From NCBI GenBank assembly GCA_032595675.1, contig JAVQMD010000002.1, positions 1,178,001-1,242,000 of the forward strand: 64,000 nt of DNA, given 5' to 3'. The position numbers were made by a program, and so were the translations under genes. This document shows, one piece after another, positions 17,493 to 25,493 of the stretch. The notes below the pieces were generated by a model. The model saw only the letters and a list, made by a program, of their open reading frames with translations. It ran no database searches and had not been told where the DNA came from. This DNA comes from Candidatus Electrothrix rattekaaiensis (GTDB lineage: Bacteria > Desulfobacterota > Desulfobulbia > Desulfobulbales > Desulfobulbaceae). Every line of letters begins with the position of its first letter. Positions within the stretch are counted from its first letter, which is position 1.

Positions 17493-18866
17493 ATGTTATT
17501 ACGACATACACCCAAAGAAATCAGCGAGCGCAAGGCCCTGACCATTAATCCGGCCAAGACCTGCCAGCCCATCGGCGCTATGTACGCGGCCCTGGGCATC
17601 CACGGATGCCTGCCGCACAGTCATGGCTCCCAGGGCTGTTGCGCCTATCATAGATCAACCCTGACCCGGCATTATAAAGAGCCGATCTCGGCGGCCACCA
17701 GCTCCTTTACCGAAGGCGCGTCCGTGTTCGGCGGTCAGGCCAACCTGACCCAGGCTTTCAACAATATCTTCACGGTCTACAATCCAGAAATCGTGGCAGT
17801 GCATACCACTTGTCTGTCCGAGACCATTGGCGACGATCTGCCCCAGATTCGCAAAAAGGCGATCAAGGAAGGCAAGATCCCGGAAGGCAAGGAGGTCATT
17901 GGTGCGTCCACGCCCAGCTATGTTGGTTCCCATGTGACCGGGTTCTCCAATATGGTCAAAGCTATGACCGATCTGGCCGAGCCCACGGGCAAGAAAAACG
18001 GCAAGATCAACCTTATCCCCGGCTGGGTAGAACCCTGCGATATGGAGGAGCTCAAGCGGCTCACCAAGTTAATGGGTGTGGGTACGATCCTTTTTCCAGA
18101 TACCTCGGGCGTGCTCAACAGCCCGCTGACCGGTGAATACAAAATGTTCCCGGCAGGTGGCACCACAGTTGCCGAGTTGAAGTCCACTGCTGATTCAATG
18201 GGTACTCTGGCTTTGGGCGAATGGTGTTCCGCTGATGCGGCCCGTCAGCTGGATAAGAAGCATAAGGTGCCTTGCACAGTGCTGGATATGCCCTTCGGTC
18301 TCAAGGCCACGGACCGTTTTATTGAGGCCTTGCGCACCATTGCCGGGGTCAACGTGCCTGATGAAATTATGACCGAGCGCGGTCAGCTGGTGGATCTGAT
18401 TTCCGACATGCACCAGTACTTCTTTCACAAGAAGGTTGCTCTGGTCGGTGATCCAGATCAGGTCATCGCTATGACCGAGTTTTTGGTTTCCATCGACATG
18501 TGTCCGGTCCACATTGTTACCGGTACTCCGGGCAAGAAGTTTGAGAAACGCATCAGGGAGATCACAGCGGACATGCCTTTTGAGGTCAACGTCAAGGCCA
18601 AAGGCGATTTCTTCCTCCTCCATCAGTGGATGAAGAACGAGCCAGTGGACCTGCTGATCAGTAACACCTACGGCAAGTACATTGCCCGTGATGAGGATGT
18701 GCCGCTGATCCGCTGGGGCTTCCCCATCCTGGATCGTCAGGGGCATCAGTACTTCCCCACAGTCGGGTATAAAGGTGGCCTCCGCCTGCTGGAGAAGATC
18801 CTCTCTGCTATCATGGATCGCAAGGATCGGGATGATCCTGAGACCAAGTTTGAGTTGGTGTTGTAA
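17493..18866 (+). CDS. nifK: Nitrogenase MoFe protein beta chain NifK
   Basis: 457 residues. The P-cluster ligands are Cys24 (AKTCQPIGA), Cys49 (SQGCCAY) and Cys107 (TTCLSE). The N-terminal extension of about 50 residues seen in Azotobacter NifK is absent, which matches the clostridial-type subunit and complements the insertion in NifD. An AGGTTG ribosome site lies 6-12 bases before the ATG. It is the last gene before a strong terminator; nifE, nifN and nifB are not in this window. Confidence 0.97.
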   Translation: MLLRHTPKEISERKALTINPAKTCQPIGAMYAALGIHGCLPHSHGSQGCCAYHRSTLTRHYKEPISAATSSFTEGASVFGGQANLTQAFNNIFTVYNPEIVAVHTTCLSETIGDDLPQIRKKAIKEGKIPEGKEVIGASTPSYVGSHVTGFSNMVKAMTDLAEPTGKKNGKINLIPGWVEPCDMEELKRLTKLMGVGTILFPDTSGVLNSPLTGEYKMFPAGGTTVAELKSTADSMGTLALGEWCSADAARQLDKKHKVPCTVLDMPFGLKATDRFIEALRTIAGVNVPDEIMTERGQLVDLISDMHQYFFHKKVALVGDPDQVIAMTEFLVSIDMCPVHIVTGTPGKKFEKRIREITADMPFEVNVKAKGDFFLLHQWMKNEPVDLLISNTYGKYIARDEDVPLIRWGFPILDRQGHQYFPTVGYKGGLRLLEKILSAIMDRKDRDDPETKFELVL

Positions 18867-18900
18867 GAGAAGTACGGTAGTACAAGAGAGAAAGAACAGA

Positions 18901-18930
18901 ATGGCGGGGCTGGGAGGCTCTGCCATTTTT
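18901..18930 (+). terminator. Rho-independent terminator after nifK
   Basis: ATGGC...GCCAT stem with a G-rich interior, followed by TTTTT. It lies 35 bases after the nifK stop. A diverged copy of this hairpin follows the nifD::nifK relic at 21581-21612. Confidence 0.7.
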
Positions 18931-19000
18931 GCGTTATGGAGTGAGCGACGTTTGTGCTACAATTTTAAACGAAAATTTTTGCTCTCTAATATTGATATTT

Positions 19001-19768
19001 CTATAAGCGGAAATATTTCTCGGGGTGTGCGACACCAAAAATAGTTTTCGATAATAAATTTTGCATATTATACTTGAAATGAAAATGAAGATTTGAGGAT
19101 GATTTTTTCGATGAAAATTTCAAGTTCCATTTAAGAAAGTTTTTTATATGATTGTTGATGATAATATTTTCAAGTATACCTATCTCTTCATATTGAAATT
19201 TACTTTTTGTGTTCTCTTTGTTTAATGGAAATTTATTAATTGTCTCACTGATAAGTCTTATATTTTCTTTGTCTCTGAAAATACAAAATGGCCATAGTTT
19301 AAAGCCATATTTATTATAGTTTACATATATATCTGATATAGATTCGTTAAAAATAAAAAGAAATCTTTCAAAAATGATTTTCTTTGCATTGCTCGTTTTT
19401 CTTGTGTCATAAGTTGTTGTCAATTTATAGTCTGATCCGCAACTGTCACAATAATGTAAACATTTTATCTTTCCGCTAGAATCTTCGCTCCATTTAGTGT
19501 GAATGAAAGATGACGAACATTCACAGCATCTCCTTTCGCTTAATGTAAATTCCGGGCTTGACTCGCATTTAGGGCAAATAATTGCGTTAGGTGAAATAAA
19601 GTTACCACACTTTAGACACATTGCTCTGTTAAAAATTTTTCTAAAATATTCTTCCATAACTGAATCTTCAGTACCTTCATGGGCATGTATTGATGATATA
19701 ATTTCATCTTTTGTCATTTCCGGTTCTAACAGTGTGAAAAAATCAACTGCACCTTTTGATACACTCAT
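19001..19768 (-). CDS. Hypothetical zinc-ribbon protein
   Basis: About 255 residues from the ATG at 19766-19768 (MSVSKGAVDFF). The frame is open to 19873, but that upstream start lies inside the terminal repeat of a small inverted-repeat element, so the internal start is preferred. It carries CxxC pairs 'CLKCG', 'CPKCE', 'CCEC' and 'CDSCG', consistent with two zinc ribbons (about residues 50-125 of the chosen product). The C-terminal half is rich in Lys, Asn, Ile and Phe. The gene is far more AT-rich than the nif operon beside it, which suggests transfer. Function unknown. Confidence 0.5.
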   Translation of the reverse strand: MSVSKGAVDFFTLLEPEMTKDEIISSIHAHEGTEDSVMEEYFRKIFNRAMCLKCGNFISPNAIICPKCESSPEFTLSERRCCECSSSFIHTKWSEDSSGKIKCLHYCDSCGSDYKLTTTYDTRKTSNAKKIIFERFLFIFNESISDIYVNYNKYGFKLWPFCIFRDKENIRLISETINKFPLNKENTKSKFQYEEIGILENIIINNHIKNFLKWNLKFSSKKSSSNLHFHFKYNMQNLLSKTIFGVAHPEKYFRL

Positions 19769-19869
19769 TATGTAACCCTTTATTATAGTGTTAATAAATG
19801 AAAATTTTCCATCTGATAATTTCCGAAAGAACGTAACCTGCTGTTCCCGCTGAGACAGTAGGAAATGAC

Positions 19870-20066
19870 TCATGAAAATGCTCCACTTCCGTTCCGGTAT
19901 CTCCTCGCTGCTCCAGACTTTCCCGGTTGGACCGCAGACTGGGATTTAACAATACGGTATGCCGTCGGAAATGTTTTTAGCGTACCGGATGATGCTACCT
20001 TATGCCGGGGCTGCTCCAGAATGTGACATGCATCTGTTTCCTTCTGGAATAAGAGCATTTTCATGA
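19870..20066. repeat. 197-bp element with perfect 14-bp inverted ends
   Basis: TCATGAAAATGCTC at 19870-19883 is the exact reverse complement of GAGCATTTTCATGA at 20053-20066. GCTGCTCCAGA occurs twice inside. No gene fits between the ends. It looks like a MITE or a non-autonomous IS remnant. Confidence 0.55.
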
Positions 20067-20242
20067 GGCATTTCCTGCAGAACGCCTGTTGTCCGGCGGT
20101 TGCGCCGTTTTGAAAATTATCAGTCCATGCTATTGCCTGTAATGAACAGGGCTGTGAAATAGAGAGGAACCAAAAAAGATTTTGAATCTATTTCGACGTT
20201 ACCTTCTGATTTTAATCCAGATTTAGTCCTGTCATCTTGATG

Positions 20243-20485
20243 TCAAGCAGGCCAAATTCGAGCCCACCTGCATTCCAGTTCATTGAGTTCAGCAGCAAGA
20301 GGGAACACCTTGAAGCAGCTCAGACTGAGCAGAAATTCAACTCTGGACATTCCCGCAAGTTTAGCGGCCCGCCCGGAGGAAAGCCGGCCTATTTCAAACA
20401 ATTTGACAGCCGCCAGCAGGAGAACTTCACGCCCGAACGATTCGGCATCTGTTTTCTTCACGAGAAGTACATATGGATTTATCAT
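20243..20485 (-). CDS. UPF0175-family protein (possible antitoxin), C-terminus altered
   Basis: About 80 residues from the ATG at 20483-20485. The core 'AVKLFEIGRLSSGRAAKLAG', followed by 'MSRVEFLL', is the helix-turn-helix-like motif of UPF0175 proteins, which usually accompany PIN/DUF3368 toxins. 'FPLAAELNELE' near the end also fits the family, but the last ten residues differ. No DUF3368 partner follows, so it may be a remnant. It lies 31 bases downstream of the PIN toxin gene on the same strand. Confidence 0.5.
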   Translation of the reverse strand: MINPYVLLVKKTDAESFGREVLLLAAVKLFEIGRLSSGRAAKLAGMSRVEFLLSLSCFKVFPLAAELNELECRWARIWPA

Positions 20486-20516
20486 CTGACCGCATGATTC
20501 CAGGAGCAAATGGGCA

Positions 20517-20927
20517 TCATGAATGCCCAAAGGGATTGTTGATCGTAAGAAACTCTTCAACCTCCTGCCCATCCTGCAAATCTTCCGTGTAAAGATACGG
20601 ACAGCGGCTCTCCAGAGCAGCAGCCACAATAAGACTGTCCCAATACGAAAACTGATACCGAGTCATCACATCAAGGGCCGCTATAATTGTCTGTTGCGTC
20701 ATAGCGGTCAACTCAAACACCTCCATGAATTTGGTGGCATAACTGATGACCTGCTCCTTCGGGAGAATGCGTTTACGAAGAGTCACGGAGACAAACTCAT
20801 TGATCACCTGCGGACTCACGACGATTTCGTTATCAAGCAGCACCCGTTCCGCAATCGTCCGTTTCTGCCGGTCATCTGCGATAGAATAGACCAGAACGTT
20901 GGTGTCGATAAAAATTCTATCGCTCAT
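20517..20927 (-). CDS. PIN-domain toxin (VapC-like)
   Basis: 136 residues from the ATG at 20925-20927. It begins 'SDRIFIDTNVLVYSIADD', with the first PIN aspartate. 'VSPQVINEFVSV' carries the conserved Glu, and 'YWDSLIVAAALESRCPYLYTEDL' (shown in part) carries the later acidic residues. It is probably a ribonuclease toxin. A GAGGAG ribosome site sits inside the end of the upstream antitoxin-like gene, whose stop is 5 bases before the start codon. Confidence 0.85.
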   Translation of the reverse strand: MSDRIFIDTNVLVYSIADDRQKRTIAERVLLDNEIVVSPQVINEFVSVTLRKRILPKEQVISYATKFMEVFELTAMTQQTIIAALDVMTRYQFSYWDSLIVAAALESRCPYLYTEDLQDGQEVEEFLTINNPFGHS

Positions 20928-21174
20928 GAAGCTCCTCACGATTAAATGTATACTGATCCGGTAAAACACCCTCCGCTTCTTTAAAAATATCTGATAAAAT
21001 ATGCTGTTTTGTTGTTCGATCAGCCTGTGCCTGATATTTAAAGATTAAGAATTCATAAAATGTGAGCAACTCCTGCCGGGCGGCTTCGGGCAGTTTGAGC
21101 AGGTCCAGCACATGATTTCCGATATGTAGCCCGGTCTGTTGTGTCATTGCTTTTTCCCTTTTTTCTTTAGCCAT
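20917..21174 (-). CDS. Putative antitoxin (DUF2281-like) for the PIN toxin
   Basis: About 85 residues. Possible starts are 21174 (MAKEKRE) or 21147 (MTQQTGLH). The segment 'LLKLPEAARQELLTFYEFLI' resembles the DUF2281 pattern of short antitoxins preceding VapC genes, and the C-terminus is acidic and probably disordered. The gene order antitoxin then toxin, and an 11-base overlap in which the toxin start lies within its 3' end, support a module. Confidence 0.65.
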   Translation of the reverse strand: MAKEKREKAMTQQTGLHIGNHVLDLLKLPEAARQELLTFYEFLIFKYQAQADRTTKQHILSDIFKEAEGVLPDQYTFNREELHER

Positions 21175-21272
21175 TACCACACCTCTTTTCTCTTACACTC
21201 TTTAATCTATTTTCACCCTAACTTATTAGGATACCACCTGTACCGCTCTGTAACAACCTCAATTTCGTAAAA

Positions 21273-21545
21273 CCGGAGGAGTTGAAGCTGGCAACAGCTA
21301 TTCAGGAAGCCTATGACCTTCATCCCAAGTCCATTGCGATGTTCGCGACCTGTCCTGTCGGGTTGATCGGGAATGATATTCACAATATCTCCAGACAGAT
21401 GAAGAAAAAGTTGGGCGACTGATCAGTACTTCCCCACAGTCGGGTATAAGGGCGGGTTGCGCCTGCTGGAGAAGATCCTTTCCGCGATCATGGATCGCAA
21501 GGATCGGGATGATCCTGAGACCAAGTTTGAGTTGGTGCTGTAAAC
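21273..21545 (+). pseudogene. nifD::nifK fusion relic
   Basis: Bases 21273-21421 match the part of nifD around 16075-16223 (encoding AIQEAYDL.HPKSIA.FATCP, with one codon deleted). They are joined directly to a copy of the last ~120 bases of nifK (21422-21543 against 18745-18866), ending in the same 'KFELVL' and stop. The join falls near GACTG/ATCAGTACTT. Scattered substitutions and the terminator copy downstream show an old duplicate that lost everything between. It encodes no useful product. Confidence 0.85.
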
Positions 21546-21580
21546 AAGAAGTAAAGAGGAAGAACAGAAGAAGGACAACA

Positions 21581-21612
21581 TGGTGGGGCCGCAAGGCTCC
21601 GCCATTTTTTTT
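21581..21612 (+). terminator. Terminator copy after the nif relic
   Basis: TGGTGGGGCC-GCAA-GGCTCCGCCA followed by T8. It is homologous to the nifK terminator at 18901 and keeps its pairing through compensating G-U changes. It marks the 3' end of the duplicated nif segment. Confidence 0.65.
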
Positions 21613-21689
21613 GTATTAGCGTGGTTGGATGAGAGCAGGGAGCTGATCTCATCCCCGCGAACAGTAGACAATGGCCCCCTTCTTGGCTG

Positions 21690-22106
21690 TCATGGTCTTG
21701 CTTCGAGCAGTACCTTGTAAGCAGCCTGCACAATACTCAATCTGTCCCATGTAACCATAGGCATTGTAGTTGCTTTGAGCACGCTTTCAGGGACAGCTTC
21801 TTTTCTCCAAGAGTACACTCCTATGATCGGCTTGTTCATATTGAGGGCCTCGGTAATGGTATAATCAAGCCAGAAACGGTGTTTGTTATATAAACCCGTT
21901 AGGATAATGACAGCCTGGGCTGGGCAGATTTGTTGGGTTAATTTCTCCTTGAGATTTGTTGAGTCAGCGTCATGACGCATTACATGATGAGGTACACTGC
22001 AGGAAAAGAGTGGTTCTTCCTGAAGCCAGGCAATTAATTCCCAGTAATGTCTGTCGAACTGCCAACCATGACTTATAAAGAGAGTTCCCCTTTCGCTTGC
22101 GTTCAT
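21690..22106 (-). CDS. MTH538 TIR-like (ThsB-type) domain protein
   Basis: 138 residues, all one domain. 'TLFISHGWQFDRHYWELIAWL', 'IILTGLYNKHRFWLDYTI', 'KPIIGVYSW' and 'VTWDRLSIVQA' give the pattern of the DUF1863/MTH538 TIR-like fold. This fold is shared with ThsB of Thoeris, which senses phage and makes a cyclic ADP-ribose signal. No ThsA partner (SIR2/SLOG or transmembrane) lies beside it, so it is an orphan here. It could be a lone defence gene, a remnant, or an NAD-binding protein with another role. Confidence 0.75.
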   Translation of the reverse strand: MNASERGTLFISHGWQFDRHYWELIAWLQEEPLFSCSVPHHVMRHDADSTNLKEKLTQQICPAQAVIILTGLYNKHRFWLDYTITEALNMNKPIIGVYSWRKEAVPESVLKATTMPMVTWDRLSIVQAAYKVLLEARP

Positions 22107-22290
22107 TTCTCCTCCTTTTTTACATCACGTACAGGCAACAAGGAAAGGACCGGCCTGCTATGTCTTGCTACAGCGTATGAAGGTGTACTATAAATAGAGG
22201 GGTTTGGAAATACAAGTTTTTTTAGGATGTGATGCGTTTGGAAAATGTTGTGCATGAATGAGTCATTTGTTCTGCCGAAAGGGTGGCAAA

Positions 22291-22329
22291 AAAGAAAAAC
22301 GGCCTGTGATCATTGCGATCACAGGCCGG
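22291..22329 (-). terminator. Terminator of the sulfur-carrier operon
   Basis: A perfect 12-bp stem, CGGCCTGTGATC / GATCACAGGCCG, with a 5-base loop, followed on the minus strand by TTTTTCTTTTTT. It lies about 40 bases after the stop of the 57-residue gene. Confidence 0.9.
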
Positions 22330-22368
22330 TGTAAAGAAATTATGCAGCCGATGCAGGCTAGTGGCGAT

Positions 22369-22542
22369 TTACCACCAGCAGACAGTTTTGTCGGCGTCAA
22401 AAATCTTTTTCACAAGCTCATCATAATCCGGATTTTCACCGTGAAGGTTGAACTCATCAGCATCACGATCACGGTTAAGAATCCCAACCAGTGTCTTGAC
22501 ATCATCATTCGGCTCAGAACGATAGACCTGTAATATCTTCAT
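22369..22542 (-). CDS. 57-residue protein of the YTD-like sulfur cluster
   Basis: ATG at 22540-22542 with an excellent AAGGAGG ribosome site, stop TAA at 22369-22371. The protein begins MKILQVYRSEPNDDVKTLV and ends 'KIFDADKTVCWW', so it has one cysteine three residues from the end. It is acidic, with no signal or membrane segment. It is the last gene of the run TusA, DsrE-like, DsrE-like, small protein, just before the terminator. It probably corresponds to one of the hypothetical genes of the YTD cluster. The terminal CWW may be a persulfide carrier site, which is inference. Confidence 0.75.
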   Translation of the reverse strand: MKILQVYRSEPNDDVKTLVGILNRDRDADEFNLHGENPDYDELVKKIFDADKTVCWW

Positions 22543-22560
22543 TGCGTGTTCCTCCTTGTC

Positions 22561-22908
22561 TTATTCTGCGCACGCAGGCGGTGGCTCATTGGTCTGTTTA
22601 GGCAGGCCGTAGGGAATGATAACATCAGCATCACGCATTCTCTCGCCTAATGCCTCCAGATCAATATTGGTCATCTCAACACCTTCGGGCAGCTCAGTGG
22701 GTGCGTCGGCACCACAGCTGAGCACTTCGCCTTCCATGTCTGCGATCCAGGCAATATTTTCTGCCATGTACTCGGACATTTTCGGAAACTCTCCGTTCAT
22801 GATAACCGGATAACCGTAGTGGTTTTCCACCGCCAGCCCGAGAGCCGAACGAATGCCGTCGTTATACGTACGATTGGCAATCAGGATGTATACTTTTAAT
22901 GATTCCAT
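22561..22908 (-). CDS. DsrE-like protein, hypothetical YTD-cluster member
   Basis: 115 residues. Alpha/beta pattern with 'KVYILIANRTYNDGIRSALG' at the start and 'MRDADVIIPYGLPKQ' near the end, similar to DsrE/F-fold proteins. Cysteines occur in 'VLSCGADA' and near the C-terminus ('PPACAE'). It sits 13 bases downstream of the other DsrE-like gene, on the same strand. It may accept or store sulfane sulfur with TusA. The DsrE assignment is weaker than for its neighbour. Confidence 0.65.
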   Translation of the reverse strand: MESLKVYILIANRTYNDGIRSALGLAVENHYGYPVIMNGEFPKMSEYMAENIAWIADMEGEVLSCGADAPTELPEGVEMTNIDLEALGERMRDADVIIPYGLPKQTNEPPPACAE

Positions 22909-22921
22909 GTTTGCGCGCTCC

Positions 22922-23254
22922 TTATAAAACGATGTACTTACCGCATTCGTCCAGCAGAGCGCCGTGGAATGCCTGGGTTCTCATTTGTTTTTCATTCAGC
23001 CCTGCAGGGATATCTTTTGCCGAGTCATACCCTTCACAGGTGTAGCTATCAGCGCAAATTGCGATATCATCCTCTCCGCACAGTTCTGCAAGAGCTTTGA
23101 AGCGTGCATCCTTGGTCAGGTGAACAGATTTGTAGGTAAAAAAAATCATGGGCTTCTTGCCTGCCTTAGCAGTGGCTTCAGCTATGCCCACAACATGCGT
23201 CATGTTTTGCGGTGATGTTACAAAAATAGCAAGTTTATTCGGATCAGCAGCCAT
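22922..23254 (-). CDS. DsrE-family sulfur carrier
   Basis: 110 residues. 'LAIFVTSPQNMTHVVGIAEA' and 'AGKKPMIFFTYKSVHL' give the Rossmann-like start of DsrE/peroxiredoxin-type proteins. There are four cysteines: Cys59, Cys67, Cys73 (in 'ADSYTCEGYD', the likely sulfur-binding position) and Cys104. Located between TusA and a second DsrE-like gene. It should receive sulfur from TusA in the cytoplasm. Confidence 0.8.
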   Translation of the reverse strand: MAADPNKLAIFVTSPQNMTHVVGIAEATAKAGKKPMIFFTYKSVHLTKDARFKALAELCGEDDIAICADSYTCEGYDSAKDIPAGLNEKQMRTQAFHGALLDECGKYIVL

Positions 23255-23316
23255 TGGCTTTATCCTCCTTCTGCGACGTCATCAATGTACGTGCTTTAAA
23301 TCAAATGAATCAGAGA

Positions 23317-23574
23317 TCAACCTTTCTGAACGAAAAAGCTAATATATCCTGATTCTTCTTTCTCACCAAGGTACTCGTGACCTGCACGGGCGCACCATCC
23401 GGGGATATCGTTACGTGAACCCGGATCGGTTCCGTCGATCTGCAGAATCTGACCGCCGTCGATTTTGCCGATTTCTTTTTTGGTACGCAACAGGGGCATA
23501 GGGCAACTCAGGCCTTTTGCGTCAAGTACAGATACGACATCCAGTCCTTCAGGTGCAGTTTTTACGTCACTCAT
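23317..23574 (-). CDS. tusA: TusA-family sulfur carrier
   Basis: 85 residues. The family hallmark C-P-x-P is at Cys24 ('LSCPMPLLRTKKEI'), where the persulfide forms. A second cysteine, Cys61 (in 'IPGWCARAGH'), follows a short helix. It is the first gene of the leftward sulfur operon and divergent from the YedE-like transporter. A TAGGAGA ribosome site precedes the ATG. It probably relays sulfur between YedE and the DsrE-like proteins. Confidence 0.92.
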   Translation of the reverse strand: MSDVKTAPEGLDVVSVLDAKGLSCPMPLLRTKKEIGKIDGGQILQIDGTDPGSRNDIPGWCARAGHEYLGEKEESGYISFFVQKG

Positions 23575-24005
23575 TTGGTTCTCCTAACTATTTGGAATAA
23601 AAAATAAAATTGCTCAATAGTGCCTAATTAAATTTGATCTGAAATGTCATGGTACTTCGGCGTTTCAGTTTTTACTTATTGGAAAAGAACTATTTCATAT
23701 AACGAATAGCACTTCTTCTGTCAAGGGATTAATGCAGATGTGTTTCCGTGACGATTCTCTGCTAACTCACTGAAAAACTGTTTTATATTTTAAGCGTTGG
23801 GCGACTTCGCTTTTTGAAGCCCCGGAACAGTCTTGACAAAAACACCCCGTGAAGGTAAAGAAAGGCCTGATAAAAGGTCTGTTTGCCATATAAGTCATAC
23901 GCGTGGAATGATTTTTTGTTCAAAATATAGGCCCTTGGCCAAAGTTAATAGGGTAAAGCAGTATTAATTTTTGTTCAGTAAGTGAACCAGAAGAGAGAGG
24001 AGAAG
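23575..24005 (+). other. Divergent control region of the sulfur cluster
   Basis: 431 bases between tusA (leftward) and the yedE-like gene (rightward). It must hold both promoters. I see a GGGCGACTTC...GAAGCCCC hairpin at about 23797-23823 and a TTGACA at 23834-23839, but no convincing -10 partner. No further gene is visible. Confidence 0.4.
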
Positions 24006-25355
24006 ATGTTCATGAATGAGTCAAGTTTGTTAGGAAAAACAAGAGCTTTGTATAAAGATCTCTGCGAAACCGAGTGGAACGCCAATATTACCGGCGTAAT
24101 TATCGCGGTGTTAAGTATTTTGATTATGGTCTGGTGGCGTCCCTGGGGCGCGGTTGGTGCCATCCGTAACTGGGGCGATTGGATCTTGTACGGTATTACC
24201 TTCGGGTACATGGATGCTCCTAAGTCCGCATTGATCAGTTCCGGTTCCGTAATCGGCATCGGTTTTCTCGGCGGTTCTTTTCTGTCCGCCTGCCTGGGCG
24301 GACAGTTCGCCTTTCGTTTTCCCCCGTACCGGGAAGTGGTTAAAGGAATTCTTGCCGGTATCCTGATGGGTGTCGGTTCCGCCTTGGCGGGCGGCTGTAA
24401 TGTCGGCGGTATGTATAATGCCCTGGGTAATCTGGCGGCCAACGGATTTTCCATGTGGTTGGGCATCGTTATTGGGGTATTGCTGGGTTTATGGCTGCTC
24501 TATAAGGAAATGGAGTATATCAGCTGGGGATCAAACGGTGCTTGGACTGTTCAGGTTCCTCGGGTTGCTCAAACTCTGCTGGGCCTCGGTGCCTTAGCGG
24601 CTTTGATCTGGGGAGCTTATCAGTACAGCGGGTATGACGGCGAGGGTAATGTGGACTATATTGCCTCGCTTTCCGGTATCCTGCTGATTGCCGCTGGGCT
24701 GGGTTACGCAATGCATCGCGGACGCTGGTGTATGATTCAGGGGTTCCGTGAGCCGCATATGACCGGTGATTGTACCTTGGCTAAATCCGTGGCTTTGTCT
24801 ATCTTTGTTCTGGCTATTGGCGGTGCTGTTGTCAAGTTCGCCGTGCCAATCAGTAATGAGGGGGTAGCTGTTCTGGCCCCGATCAATTATGTACGCGGTA
24901 CCTTTGGTTGGGTCGGTGTTACTGGTGGTTTCCTTTTCGGCTTGGGTGGTATGCTGGCTGGCGGTTGCGGTTCCGGTACTCTCTGGCGTGTGGGTGAGGG
25001 CCAAATTAAGCTCTGGATCGTGGTTCCTTTTTTTGGTATTGCCAATTCCTTAATGAGCTTGTGGTTTAAAGGGATGGAGTTCGAGATCGGCGGAGCAAAG
25101 TTGCATGACCTGATGACGCAGGCGAAATATGGTCTTCTGGATGCTGATGTTGACGAAATTCAGGATGCTCTTGATGCGGCTGATACCATCACTGTTGTAG
25201 GTATCGAGAAGGCCGGTTATCTGGGTAAATATATCTACATGCCCGATGTAATGGGCTACGGCTGGACCTTGGGTCTGATCGCTCTCAGCATGGCTCTGTG
25301 GTACATCATTGTTACCTGGAACGAGGAGAGCAATAAGTTAATCGTGCCTATGTGA
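24006..25355 (+). CDS. YeeE/YedE-family sulfur (thiosulfate) transporter
   Basis: 449 residues from the ATG at 24006, preceded by GAGAGGAGA (an in-frame GTG at 23982 lacks this). It is an integral membrane protein with about ten to twelve hydrophobic segments in two homologous halves. Each half has the cysteine motif used for thiosulfate passage in TsuA: 'GGCNVGG' (Cys131) and 'GGCGSGT' (Cys321); a third cysteine is Cys242 ('GRWCMIQG'). A soluble insertion lies at residues 365-400. It is divergent from tusA-dsrE. It probably imports a sulfur species and hands it to TusA. Confidence 0.9.
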   Translation: MFMNESSLLGKTRALYKDLCETEWNANITGVIIAVLSILIMVWWRPWGAVGAIRNWGDWILYGITFGYMDAPKSALISSGSVIGIGFLGGSFLSACLGGQFAFRFPPYREVVKGILAGILMGVGSALAGGCNVGGMYNALGNLAANGFSMWLGIVIGVLLGLWLLYKEMEYISWGSNGAWTVQVPRVAQTLLGLGALAALIWGAYQYSGYDGEGNVDYIASLSGILLIAAGLGYAMHRGRWCMIQGFREPHMTGDCTLAKSVALSIFVLAIGGAVVKFAVPISNEGVAVLAPINYVRGTFGWVGVTGGFLFGLGGMLAGGCGSGTLWRVGEGQIKLWIVVPFFGIANSLMSLWFKGMEFEIGGAKLHDLMTQAKYGLLDADVDEIQDALDAADTITVVGIEKAGYLGKYIYMPDVMGYGWTLGLIALSMALWYIIVTWNEESNKLIVPM

Positions 25356-25384
25356 TGCTTTGTTGATTAAACAGCGTTTTTTTA

Positions 25385-25420
25385 AATCGCAATATCCTTT
25401 CGAGGGTATTGCGATTTTTT
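25385..25420 (+). terminator. Terminator after the yedE-like gene
   Basis: AATCGCAATA...TATTGCGAT stem with a CTTTCGAG loop region, followed by seven T. It ends the yedE transcript 30 bases after the stop. Confidence 0.9.
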
Positions 25421-25493
25421 TATGCAGATGGTTAATGCCGACACAAGAAATATTTGGTACAGATTATTCGTTGAGAAACTAGGGGGAGAATCG

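Noticed and set aside
25356-25493. 6S RNA upstream of the formyl-THF cyclo-ligase gene, as in gamma-proteobacteria
   Set aside because: Only a terminator and about 70 bases of leader are present; there is no room for a 180-base 6S RNA.
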